From: Sphingomonas taxi
Lineage (GTDB): Bacteria > Pseudomonadota > Alphaproteobacteria > Sphingomonadales > Sphingomonadaceae
Length of the DNA stretch: 64,000 nucleotides
Assembly (NCBI GenBank): GCA_003243195.1
Contig: QFQI01000001.1
Location: forward strand, 186,001 to 250,000
Direction: 5' to 3'
Shown here: positions 34,801 to 43,165 of the stretch, piece after piece
Position numbering within the stretch: position 1 is the stretch's first letter
How the letters are laid out: each line of letters begins with the position of its first letter
The notes under the pieces: model-generated
Database searches by the model: none
What the model was told of the DNA's origin: nothing
The model's input: the letters and a program-made list of their open reading frames with translations, nothing else
Translations under genes and position numbers: made by a program

Positions 34801-36729
34801 TTAACGATGCGCGATCAGCGTCGGCGCATCGGCGATGAAGCGGTCGAGCACCCCGTCGGCGACCCGGACCGGCCCGCCGAAGCGGGTCGCGCCGGGGATG
34901 CTCTGGATCGCCGCCGCCTCGTCCGCCAGCCGCCGGGCATCGGCGAAATAACGTCCGGCGGCGGCGCTGTCCCCGTCAGCGGCGGCGAGTCCGGCAGCGG
35001 TCAGTTGCAGCGCGCGGCCCCAGCGCTGCATCGCATCCAGCCACGGGCGCGACTGTTCCGCGAAGCCGGGGTCGGCGGTGCCGGCACGGATGATGTCGGG
35101 CGCGTCGGCGATCTCACCGGCATGGTCGCGCAGCAGGGTGATCGCTGCCGCGCGCGCGACCGCATCGCCGCCCGCCAGCCCCTCGCGTACCGAATCCAGC
35201 ATCGCCTTCAGCCCCGGCGCCTGCTCGCGCCATGGCTGGCTGCCGAACGTCGGGGCGAGATGCTGCGTGTCGAAGAAGATCCGCAACGCCGCCGCGGCGC
35301 GCTCGTCCCCGCCGGCCAGTTCGCGCGCGGCGAAATGCCACGTCCGATCGGCATCATAGCCGCTGTCGTTCCAGCCGAAGGCGGCGACCCCGGTCACGGC
35401 GACGCGGCTGGGCGCTTCCTGGTTCATCGGGTTCGACAGGATGCCGGTCAGCTCGCCCGACAGGCCGGCCTCGCGCCGCGCATATGGCGCGAGCAGCAGC
35501 CGCCCGGCCGAGCTGGCGAAATCGTTGACCGGGTAATTGTCCCACAACAGCGTCTTGCGCCCGAACGCCTTGGTCGCGGCCTTCGCGTCCGGCACCGAGA
35601 TCGCAGGCGGCACCACGTCGGTGCCGGTCCATTGCACCACCACGCGCGGATCCAGGTTCGCCCGCAGCGCGGCCTTGTACGGGCTTTCCTTCGCGTCGTA
35701 ATATTCGGTCGGCACCATGATGAGCGGACGCGCCGCCGGATCGTGCGCGGCCAGCGCGCCCTGCACCACGTTCAGCAACTGCGCCTGCGCGCGCCCCGCC
35801 GCCTCCGGGCCGGACGCACCGAACGTCGCCTTGTCGCGCTCGCAATTCCACTTGGCATATTCGATATCGTCGAGCGCGACATAGAAACGGTGCACGCCGA
35901 TCCCGCGCAGCGCGTCGAACTTGCGCAAAAGTACCTGCGCGTCGGCGGGATCGGAGAAGCACACCGTCGGCCCCGGCGAGATCGCATAAACGAAGTCGAT
36001 ATGATTGCGGCGCGCCGCCGCCACCAGCGTCCCCAGCCCGGTCAGCGTCGCGGCCGGATACGACTCGCGCCAGCGATCGCGCGCATAGGGATCGTCCTTG
36101 GGGCTGTAGACATAGGTGTTTGCCTTGACGGTGGCGAGGAAGTCGAGATGCCTGGTGCGGTCCGCCATCGACCAGGGCGCGCCGTAGAAGCCCTCGATCG
36201 TGCCGCGGATCGGCATGGCGGGGTGATCCTGGATGACCAGCGCCGGGATCGCGCCGCGCCGTGCGAGCTGGCGGAAGGTCTGCGCCGCATGGAACAGCCC
36301 GTCGCCGTCGCGCCCGGCGAGCGTGATGACACCGGCCCCGCCCCTCGCGGTGCTGGCGATCGTATAACCTTCCGCATGGCTGTCGAGCACCGCGCCGCCG
36401 CGTGCCAGCGCGTCGCGCACGATCGCGGCATCGCCGGTGCCCAGCACGATGTGCGGCCGATCGGTGGTCGCGGGCAAGCGCCGCGCGCTGTCGACATGCT
36501 CGACGCCGGCCGTGGACAGGATGTCGCGCACTAGCGCCACCGTCCCGGGATCGGTCCCGGGCGCGACCACCAGCACCACCGACCGGCCGAGCGTGATCGT
36601 GCCGTCACCGAGCGCGATCGACGCGGGCGCCGGGAAGATCGCGGGCAGCGTCGCGGGCGCGGCGGCGAGCGGGGCGGGCAGGAGCGCCGCCGCCAATGCC
36701 GCGATGGTCTGGCCCGCACGTCGCCTCAT
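34801..36729 (-). CDS. Glycoside hydrolase family 84 protein (beta-N-acetylglucosaminidase-like)
   Basis: A 642-residue exported protein with an Ala-rich signal peptide (about residues 5-24). Residues 30-150 form the N-terminal Hex-b/GH20b-like domain; the catalytic barrel starts at RGTIEGFYGAPWS and carries the paired aspartates in ALDDIEYAKW, the substrate-assisted catalytic pair of GH84. WDNYPVND and FGWNDSGYD are further family motifs. Likely substrates are GlcNAc-containing glycans; other N-acetylhexosaminides are possible. There is no transport gene beside it. Confidence 0.9.
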   Translation of the reverse strand: MRRRAGQTIAALAAALLPAPLAAAPATLPAIFPAPASIALGDGTITLGRSVVLVVAPGTDPGTVALVRDILSTAGVEHVDSARRLPATTDRPHIVLGTGDAAIVRDALARGGAVLDSHAEGYTIASTARGGAGVITLAGRDGDGLFHAAQTFRQLARRGAIPALVIQDHPAMPIRGTIEGFYGAPWSMADRTRHLDFLATVKANTYVYSPKDDPYARDRWRESYPAATLTGLGTLVAAARRNHIDFVYAISPGPTVCFSDPADAQVLLRKFDALRGIGVHRFYVALDDIEYAKWNCERDKATFGASGPEAAGRAQAQLLNVVQGALAAHDPAARPLIMVPTEYYDAKESPYKAALRANLDPRVVVQWTGTDVVPPAISVPDAKAATKAFGRKTLLWDNYPVNDFASSAGRLLLAPYARREAGLSGELTGILSNPMNQEAPSRVAVTGVAAFGWNDSGYDADRTWHFAARELAGGDERAAAALRIFFDTQHLAPTFGSQPWREQAPGLKAMLDSVREGLAGGDAVARAAAITLLRDHAGEIADAPDIIRAGTADPGFAEQSRPWLDAMQRWGRALQLTAAGLAAADGDSAAAGRYFADARRLADEAAAIQSIPGATRFGGPVRVADGVLDRFIADAPTLIAHR

Positions 36730-37008
36730 CCCGCTTCTCCGGTACTCTATTGGTATTATCGAAGAGACTTACGGACATGCGCGATGCTCCGCAAGCCACT
36801 TCGCCGCCGCCCTGCGGAGGGCGTCAGGGGTCGCGCTTCACGCGGCGTGACCGGACCGGCGGATCATCCGCTGCCAAAGCGACCGGGGCGTGCACGCCCG
36901 CGATCCTGCCGCGCCGCCGGCCGGATCGCCATGCAATGTGTTCGGGGGACGGGATGCGCGCGGATACCTCGCGCCGCGCGCGGCGGCGGCCGGGCACCCC
37001 CCGGCCGG

Positions 37009-37416
37009 TCAGTCGTGCCGGCGTGTCTCCGCCGGTTGCTCGCGCCCGTCGCCCTCGCCGCCGCGATCGGACCGGGCGGTCATGCCGGTGGCGGACGCGT
37101 CGTCCAGCATCTGCTCGTCCGGGGCGGTTTCCTCGGGTGGCGGGGGCAGCGCGGCGGTGTCGTTGAGCGGCTCGGGCGTCGGCTCCGCGACGACCGGGGC
37201 CGGCTCCTCGCTGGGCGTCGGCTCGGGCGTCGGCTCCAGTTCCTGCACCGTCATGTTCATCTCCGGCGGCTCCGGCTCGGAGCGCGAGCATCCCGCCACC
37301 GTCATGCCCGCCAGCGCCGCGCCCATCAGCGCCGCAGCCGTCGCTGCCCTGCCCCGCAGTGCCCTGCTCCTCAGCGCCCTGTGGTGCCGCCGTGCCTTCA
37401 TCGATCGATCCTTCAC
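37009..37416 (-). CDS. Pro/Glu-rich putative lipoprotein coupled to an L,D-transpeptidase
   Basis: A 135-residue protein with a basic N-terminus, one hydrophobic stretch and the lipobox MTVAGC, then a low-complexity tail rich in Pro, Glu and Thr (for example ELEPTPEPTPSEEPAP). The GTG start at 37416 overlaps the transpeptidase stop as GTGA; an in-frame ATG at 37401 is the alternative. The tail looks like an extended periplasmic spacer. I recognise no family. Coupling to a cell-wall enzyme suggests an envelope role, which is inference. Confidence 0.65.
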   Translation of the reverse strand: MKDRSMKARRHHRALRSRALRGRAATAAALMGAALAGMTVAGCSRSEPEPPEMNMTVQELEPTPEPTPSEEPAPVVAEPTPEPLNDTAALPPPPEETAPDEQMLDDASATGMTARSDRGGEGDGREQPAETRRHD

Positions 37417-38864
37417 TTCGCCGCCAGCGCCTGCGCCGCGGAACGCCGCTCGACCGTAGCAGCCAGCTTGCCGTCCCAGCCATAGGGATCTTCGCGGAAA
37501 CTCACCTGCCCGTTCGCGCCCGCGAACGCCGACCAGTAGAGCAGGTAGACGCTCACCGGCTCCGCCATGCGCGCGCGCACCGTCTTGCCCGCCGCCACCG
37601 CGCTGTCGATCGCGTCGGGCTGCCATTCCGGCGTGGTCGCCATCAGCAGCTTGGCGAGATCCTCCGGCTTCTCCAGCCGGACGCAGCCGTGACTGGCGAG
37701 CCGGTCGAACTTCGCAAAGCCCGACCGCGCCGGCGTGTCGTGCAGATAGACCGCGAAATCGTTGGGGAAATCGAACTTGAACCGTCCCAGCGCGCTCTGT
37801 TCCGACGCCTGCTGCAACCGCTTCCCGCCGTCGCCGGTGTCGATCACGCGAAAGCCGTTGCGCTTCAGGTAGCCGGGGTTCGCGCGTTCCTTGGGCCACA
37901 GCTCCTTGGTGGCGATCGACGTCGGCACGTTCCATGGCGGGTTGATGACGATGCTGTTGATCTGCGACACCAGCATCGGCGTCTCGTTGCCCGGCCGCCC
38001 GGTGACCGCGCGCATCGACATGACCGGCCGGTCGCCGTCGAACGCGGTCAGCACCGCCGCGGCGATGTTCACCTGCACGCGGCGGCGATCGAGCTGCGGC
38101 GGCAACCAGCGCCACCGCTCCATGTTGGCGGTGATCTGGCGCACGCGCTGCTCGACCGGCACGTTGAGCGCCGCCAGCGTCTGTGCGCCGACCGTGCCGG
38201 CGGGGTTCAGCCCGTAGCGGCGCTGCGCCCGCCGCACCGCCTCCAGCAGCGCGGCGTCGAAGCGGTCGCCGGTGCCGGTCAGTTGCGGATCCTCGATCGC
38301 CAGCCGTTCGCGTAGCGCCGCCACCGCCGCGCCGCTGCTGCCATAACCGGGCGTCGCGGTCAGCGTCGGCCAGCCGCCGGCCTCCGCGATGCGGCGATAG
38401 CGCGCCAGCCCCTCCACCAGCAGGTCATAGCCCTGATAGGGCGGCGGCAGCGACTTCACCCAGGCCGCCAGCCGGTCGCGCGAAATCGCGTCGGCGAAGG
38501 CGGGGGCGGGGTCATAATCGGTGGGGCGGATGCCCCAGTCGCGCTGGAAATCGGACGGCATCAGCCGCCCGCTGTGCACCGCGCGCGCGTGATCCAGCGC
38601 CACGCGCACCAGCGTCGCCGCATCCATGTCCGCCAGATCGCGCCGCGGCGTGGAGCGCAGCCCCTGCGCGACCTCGTCCTCCGCGATCAGCGTCGCGAGC
38701 TGCCGCGTCTGCGCCGCGGATAGCGTCGGCAACGCGATCCGCGGCTGGACCAGCGGCACGGGGAGCGGCGCGGCGGGCACGGGAACGGGCACCTGCGCGG
38801 CGGCCGGAAGCGCCATGACGGCGGCGATGGGGAGCAGGGCAGTACGGAAGTGACATGGCATCAT
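37413..38864 (-). CDS. L,D-transpeptidase, YcbB-like
   Basis: A 483-residue periplasmic enzyme with a signal peptide (cleavage near ALPAAAQ). A peptidoglycan-binding-like helical domain precedes the catalytic YkuD domain, whose histidine and cysteine lie in FDRLASHGCVRLEKPEDLA. The large size, with an insert between strand elements and the WRWLPP motif, matches the YcbB/LdtD class that makes 3-3 cross-links in peptidoglycan. Two ATG codons in a row (38864 and 38861) leave the start ambiguous by one residue. It is followed by a coupled lipoprotein gene. Confidence 0.9.
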   Translation of the reverse strand: MMPCHFRTALLPIAAVMALPAAAQVPVPVPAAPLPVPLVQPRIALPTLSAAQTRQLATLIAEDEVAQGLRSTPRRDLADMDAATLVRVALDHARAVHSGRLMPSDFQRDWGIRPTDYDPAPAFADAISRDRLAAWVKSLPPPYQGYDLLVEGLARYRRIAEAGGWPTLTATPGYGSSGAAVAALRERLAIEDPQLTGTGDRFDAALLEAVRRAQRRYGLNPAGTVGAQTLAALNVPVEQRVRQITANMERWRWLPPQLDRRRVQVNIAAAVLTAFDGDRPVMSMRAVTGRPGNETPMLVSQINSIVINPPWNVPTSIATKELWPKERANPGYLKRNGFRVIDTGDGGKRLQQASEQSALGRFKFDFPNDFAVYLHDTPARSGFAKFDRLASHGCVRLEKPEDLAKLLMATTPEWQPDAIDSAVAAGKTVRARMAEPVSVYLLYWSAFAGANGQVSFREDPYGWDGKLAATVERRSAAQALAAK

Positions 38865-39082
38865 GGCGGCGGGTCTATCACCTTTGAATCGCAGCGTTGA
38901 GACAACAAATCCTCAATCGCCCTTTCGCTGCACGCATGAACACGGATGGGCGCATCACCCCCCGTCGCGACGGCACGGATCGCGGTTCCGCGCGCCGCGT
39001 CAACGGCATTAACCGATCTTTATCCGCCGCCGGCTTATCACCCGATCAGAAATACTTGCGTTTCATCGGGGGGGGATTGTCG

Positions 39083-41827
39083 GTGCAGAAGTCGGCTTAT
39101 TATGTCTCGGCGGCCATGATCGCGCTGACGGCCGGGGCAATGCCCGCCGCGGCGCAGGATCTGCGCGGCGCGGCCACCACCGCCGGCACACCGACCGAGG
39201 CCGACAAGGCTGCGTCACCCAACACCGCCGATATCGTCGTCACCGCCACCCGCCGGTCGGAGCGGCTATCGAACGTGCCGATCGCGGTCTCCGCGTTCGG
39301 GCAGGCGGCGTTGCAGAATTCCGGCGCGACCGACATCCGCCAGATGACGCAGATCGCGCCGTCGCTGCTGGTATCCTCCACCGGCTCCGAGGCGAATGCC
39401 GCCGCGCGCATCCGTGGCGTCGGGACGGTCGGCGACAATCCCGGCCTCGAAAGCTCGGTCGCGGTGTTCATCGACGGCATCTATCGCAGCCGCACCGGAT
39501 CGGGCCTGAACGATCTGGGCGAGGTCGAACGTATCGAGGTGCTGCGCGGGCCGCAGGGCACGCTGTCTGGCCGCAACTCCTCGGCCGGCGCGATCAGCAT
39601 CTACACCAAGCTGCCCGAATTCACCTTCGGCGGAATGGGCGAGGTAAGCTACGGCAACTACAACGCCGTGCGCGTGCAGGGCGCGCTGACCGGCCCGGTC
39701 ATCAAGGATCTGCTGGCCTTCCGCATCGACGGCGTCGCCAGCCGGCGCGACGGCTTCCTGAAGGATGTCGTCAACGACACCGACTATAACAACCGCGACC
39801 GCTACTTCGTGCGCGGGCAGTTGCTGTTCACGGTCACGCCCGACCTCGCCGTGCGCTTCATCGGCGATTACACGCACCGCGACGAGACGTGCTGCGGCGC
39901 GGTTTATGTCGATACGCGCGAGAAGACCGACCCGACGCCGGGCGTGGCGGGCGATTATGCGATCAATCCGGCCGGCAATCGCATCACCGCGATCCTGCGC
40001 AGCATGGGCGGCGTGCTGCCCAGCGAAGGCGATCCGTACAACCGCCGCATTGCCTTCACACCCGGGCGCGACTATTCGAACCTGACCACCGACGGCGGCC
40101 TGTCGATGCGCGTGCGCTGGAACATCGGCGCGACGCAGCTCACCTCGCTCACCGCGTATCGCGCGTACAAGTCGGCGGGCGCGGCCGACATCGACTATGG
40201 CAATGTCGACATCGGCTACCGCCCGGACGACGGCAACAACTATCGCCGCTTCCATGTCTTCAGCCACGAAAGCCGCTTCTCCGGCTCGATCCTCGACAAT
40301 CGCGTCGACTGGCTGGTCGGCGGCTATTACGCGCACGAGGATCTGCGGGTCGTCGACAACCTGCGCTTCGGCACGCAATATGGCGCGTTCGCGGCGTGCC
40401 GGATCGTCGCCACGATCAACCCGGCGGCCGCCTTGCGCAATCCCGCCAACGCCGGATGCCTGAGCACCGCCGGGCGCGCCGTGCTGACCGGGGCGGTCGG
40501 CGCGCAGATCATCGGCGGCATCGACCGGCTCGGCACGCTCAACGATCTCGGCAGCCTGCGCGACGTGTACGACCAGACCAGCGAGAATTTCGCCTTCTTC
40601 ACGCACAATATCGTGAAGGTCACCGACCGGCTGAACCTGACGATCGGCCTGCGCTACACCAACGAGCACAAGACGCTCGCCGCCGGCTTCAACAACAACA
40701 ACACCGTCTGCCCGGCGCAGCAGGACGCGCTGCGCCCGCTGCTCGCCAGCAGCAACGCGACGCTGCAATCGCTGGCCGCCGGGATCGTGACGCTGACCTG
40801 CACCGGCAATTCCACCTCGGCGCTGAGCGGCGTCCGGCTCGACGACCAGATCCGCGAAGGGCAGTTGACCGGCACCGGCGTGCTGTCGTGGAAGCCGGCG
40901 GAGAGCACCCTGCTCTACGCATCCTATGCCCGCGGCTACAAGGCGGGCGGCTACAATCTCGACCGATCGGACCTGAGCGCCACCGTGTTCGCGACGCCCA
41001 CCGCTGCGGCGGCCAGCAACCTGCGCTTCGATCCGGAAACGGTGAACGCCTATGAGCTGGGCGTGAAATTCAGCAGCCGCCAGTTCACCGCCAACGTCGC
41101 GGCGTTCCGGTCGGAATTCACCAACTTCCAGCTCAACACCTTCAACGGCACCAACTATATCGTCCAGAACATCGGCGGGTGCGACGCGAACCTGAACGGC
41201 GCGGATCGCGACGCGTCCTCCACGACCGGCGCATGCACGGGCAAGGTCGGCACGGGCGTGGTGACGCAGGGCGTCGAGCTGGAAGTCGGCCTGTACCCGG
41301 CCCCGGACGTCACCGTGAACCTGGGCTACACGCTGGCCGATGCCCAATATGCCCGCAACCTGGTCGGCAGCGAGGCGGGCGAGCCGCTGAACGCCGCGCT
41401 GTTCCTGCTGCCGGGCAGCCAGATGTCGAACGCGCCCAGGCATACCGTCACCAGCGCGGTCACCTGGTCGCCGGCGATCGGTTCGTCGGGGCTGAGCGCG
41501 CTGTTCTACGTCGATGGCCGGCTGACCAGCGACTATAACACCGGCTCGGACCTGTTCGCCGAGAAGATGCAGGACGGCTTCTTCCTGATGAATGCCCGCA
41601 TCGGGCTGCGCGGGCGCGAACAGCGCTGGGCGGTGGAGCTATGGGCGCAGAACCTGCTCGACACCGATTACCAGCAGGTCGCCTTCAACGCGCCGTTCCA
41701 GGGCGCCGGCTCGCAATCGCAGGTGCAGGCATTCGGCGCGCCCGGTGCCGCGACCGCCAATTCGCTGTTCGGCTCGTTCCTGGCCGAACCGCGGACCTAT
41801 GGCGTGACGCTGCGCTCGCGCTTCTGA
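39083..41827 (+). CDS. TonB-dependent outer-membrane receptor
   Basis: A roughly 914-residue receptor. It has a signal peptide (ending AMPAAAQ), a TonB box region followed by DIVVTATRRSERLSNVPIAVSAF, the plug motif VEVLRGPQGTLSGRNSSAGAI-like (here IEVLRGPQGTLSGRNS) and a complete barrel ending TYGVTLRSRF. It belongs to the Sphingomonad-expanded group annotated as taking up plant or aromatic compounds. The GTG at 39083 lies six bases after a G8 run that acts as its ribosome site; a TTG at 39077 is an alternative. The reading frame is intact, unlike the two other receptors in the window. Confidence 0.9.
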   Translation: MQKSAYYVSAAMIALTAGAMPAAAQDLRGAATTAGTPTEADKAASPNTADIVVTATRRSERLSNVPIAVSAFGQAALQNSGATDIRQMTQIAPSLLVSSTGSEANAAARIRGVGTVGDNPGLESSVAVFIDGIYRSRTGSGLNDLGEVERIEVLRGPQGTLSGRNSSAGAISIYTKLPEFTFGGMGEVSYGNYNAVRVQGALTGPVIKDLLAFRIDGVASRRDGFLKDVVNDTDYNNRDRYFVRGQLLFTVTPDLAVRFIGDYTHRDETCCGAVYVDTREKTDPTPGVAGDYAINPAGNRITAILRSMGGVLPSEGDPYNRRIAFTPGRDYSNLTTDGGLSMRVRWNIGATQLTSLTAYRAYKSAGAADIDYGNVDIGYRPDDGNNYRRFHVFSHESRFSGSILDNRVDWLVGGYYAHEDLRVVDNLRFGTQYGAFAACRIVATINPAAALRNPANAGCLSTAGRAVLTGAVGAQIIGGIDRLGTLNDLGSLRDVYDQTSENFAFFTHNIVKVTDRLNLTIGLRYTNEHKTLAAGFNNNNTVCPAQQDALRPLLASSNATLQSLAAGIVTLTCTGNSTSALSGVRLDDQIREGQLTGTGVLSWKPAESTLLYASYARGYKAGGYNLDRSDLSATVFATPTAAAASNLRFDPETVNAYELGVKFSSRQFTANVAAFRSEFTNFQLNTFNGTNYIVQNIGGCDANLNGADRDASSTTGACTGKVGTGVVTQGVELEVGLYPAPDVTVNLGYTLADAQYARNLVGSEAGEPLNAALFLLPGSQMSNAPRHTVTSAVTWSPAIGSSGLSALFYVDGRLTSDYNTGSDLFAEKMQDGFFLMNARIGLRGREQRWAVELWAQNLLDTDYQQVAFNAPFQGAGSQSQVQAFGAPGAATANSLFGSFLAEPRTYGVTLRSRF

Positions 41828-41834
41828 CGCACCG

Positions 41835-41864
41835 CCGGACCGCCCGCATCCGCAGGCGGTCCGG
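41835..41864 (+). terminator. Strong hairpin after the TonB receptor
   Basis: CCGGACCGCC (41835-41844) and GGCGGTCCGG (41855-41864) form a perfect 10-bp stem with a 10-base loop, eight bases after the receptor stop. No long T-run follows. Confidence 0.6.
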
Positions 41865-41889
41865 CCACGATCCGGTTCTTCCGGCGGTC

Positions 41890-41910
41890 GGGCGATCCGG
41901 GGGATCGCCC
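41890..41910. terminator. Second hairpin between convergent genes
   Basis: GGGCGATCC (41890-41898) and GGATCGCCC (41902-41910) form a perfect 9-bp stem with a three-base loop, 41 bp before the lactonase stop. It can serve the leftward gene and, with the first hairpin, insulate the two convergent units. Confidence 0.55.
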
Positions 41911-41951
41911 GCCTGTCGCCATGTCAATCGGCCGGCCGCCGGTCGTCGGCA

Positions 41952-43061
41952 TCAGTCGCCCAGGAAGACGACGCCCGGCAACGATGTCACGCCCGCCACG
42001 GCGCCAAGGCTGCCGTCGCGGCGCAGCGGCAGGCGCGCGACCCCGCCTGAGCGCTCATTGGCGACCAGCATCTCGCGGCGTTCCTCGACCAGCCGGAAGA
42101 AGCGCGGCCAATGGCCGCCGCATCCGGCATGCTGGAGCAGCCGCAACCCGCCGTCCCGCTCCACCGCATATACCGCGATGCTGTCATGCCCCCGGTTGGA
42201 GACGTACAATCGCGTGCCCGCGCGATTCAGCGCGATATGGGCGGCGGCGGAATCGCCGTGGAAGCCGGGGGGCAATGTCGACAGGACCGCCCGCTGCACG
42301 AACGTTCCGTCCGGGGCGGCGCGCAACACGGTCACGGTATTCGCCAGTTCGGCCACCAGATAGGCGATCGGCCATCGCGGGTGACGGGCAAGGTGACGCG
42401 GCCCCGAACCGGGCGCGGCGCGGTAGGCGATCGCGGTGGTGGTGACGCGCCGCTCCCCACGGCCCGGGCGATGCGCGAACACCGCGTCGGCGCCCAAATC
42501 GACCGCGTGCAGGATAGCACCGTCCGCGCTGAACCCGACCCAGTGGGCATGCGGTCCGGCCTGACGATCGGCATTCGGCCCCCGCCCTTCATGCCGCACA
42601 AGCTGCGCCGCGCCGCGCGGCAGCCCCGTAGCGGGATCGAGAGACCATAAGGCGAGGCTGCCGCTGGAATAATTGGCCACCGCCAATGTCGCGCCGTCGG
42701 GCGCCAGTGCGGCGTGGCACGGATCCGCACCCAGCGTGGGCATCGAGACGACCTGCCGAAAGGACGCATCGTAGACGTCGAGGGTGCCGCGCGCCTGTTC
42801 GTTCAGCAGGTAGCGAAGCCCATGGCGGCGTCCGGTCACACCAAATGACGCGTTGCGGATGGCGCCGTCGGCGGGGCCGGTCGTCCATCCGTCGCGCCCC
42901 GCGATCAACGGCACCAGCCCTGCGCCGCCTTCACTGGCGTAGGTGCCGGCGAAAAGGCGGGAAGCGACGGCGGCTTCGCTGCGCGCCGGCAACAGGCCGG
43001 ACGCCAGCAGTCCGCCCAGCAGGGCGCGACGGGTCGGGCATGGCGGGGGAGTGTCGAACAT
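41952..43061 (-). CDS. Lactonase family protein (6-phosphogluconolactonase-like beta-propeller)
   Basis: A 369-residue protein with a Tat-like leader (PTRRALLGGLLASGLLPA) and the repeats of the seven-bladed propeller family that includes YbhE-type 6-phosphogluconolactonase. GTYASEGGAGL near the start and GPRHLARHPRWPIAYLVAEL, RLYVSNRGHDSIAVY and GHWPRFFRL are family motifs. A signal peptide makes cytosolic 6-phosphogluconolactone an unlikely substrate, so another sugar lactone or related compound is more likely. It lies 104 bp downstream of the disrupted receptor on the same strand and may be its functional partner. Confidence 0.88.
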   Translation of the reverse strand: MFDTPPPCPTRRALLGGLLASGLLPARSEAAVASRLFAGTYASEGGAGLVPLIAGRDGWTTGPADGAIRNASFGVTGRRHGLRYLLNEQARGTLDVYDASFRQVVSMPTLGADPCHAALAPDGATLAVANYSSGSLALWSLDPATGLPRGAAQLVRHEGRGPNADRQAGPHAHWVGFSADGAILHAVDLGADAVFAHRPGRGERRVTTTAIAYRAAPGSGPRHLARHPRWPIAYLVAELANTVTVLRAAPDGTFVQRAVLSTLPPGFHGDSAAAHIALNRAGTRLYVSNRGHDSIAVYAVERDGGLRLLQHAGCGGHWPRFFRLVEERREMLVANERSGGVARLPLRRDGSLGAVAGVTSLPGVVFLGD

Positions 43062-43165
43062 TCCCCGGTTGAACGCGCATTCCGCTACAGCGTCAACGCC
43101 GTCATGCCGCAGCACGTGACAGGAACCCGGCACGCCCGATCCCCGTCAGCCCGCCCCACGGGAGC

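Noticed and set aside
36730..37008. TTGGTATTATC-like sequence upstream of the GH84 gene as a NagR/NagQ-type site
   Set aside because: Only one half-site is present without symmetry, so I cannot support an operator.
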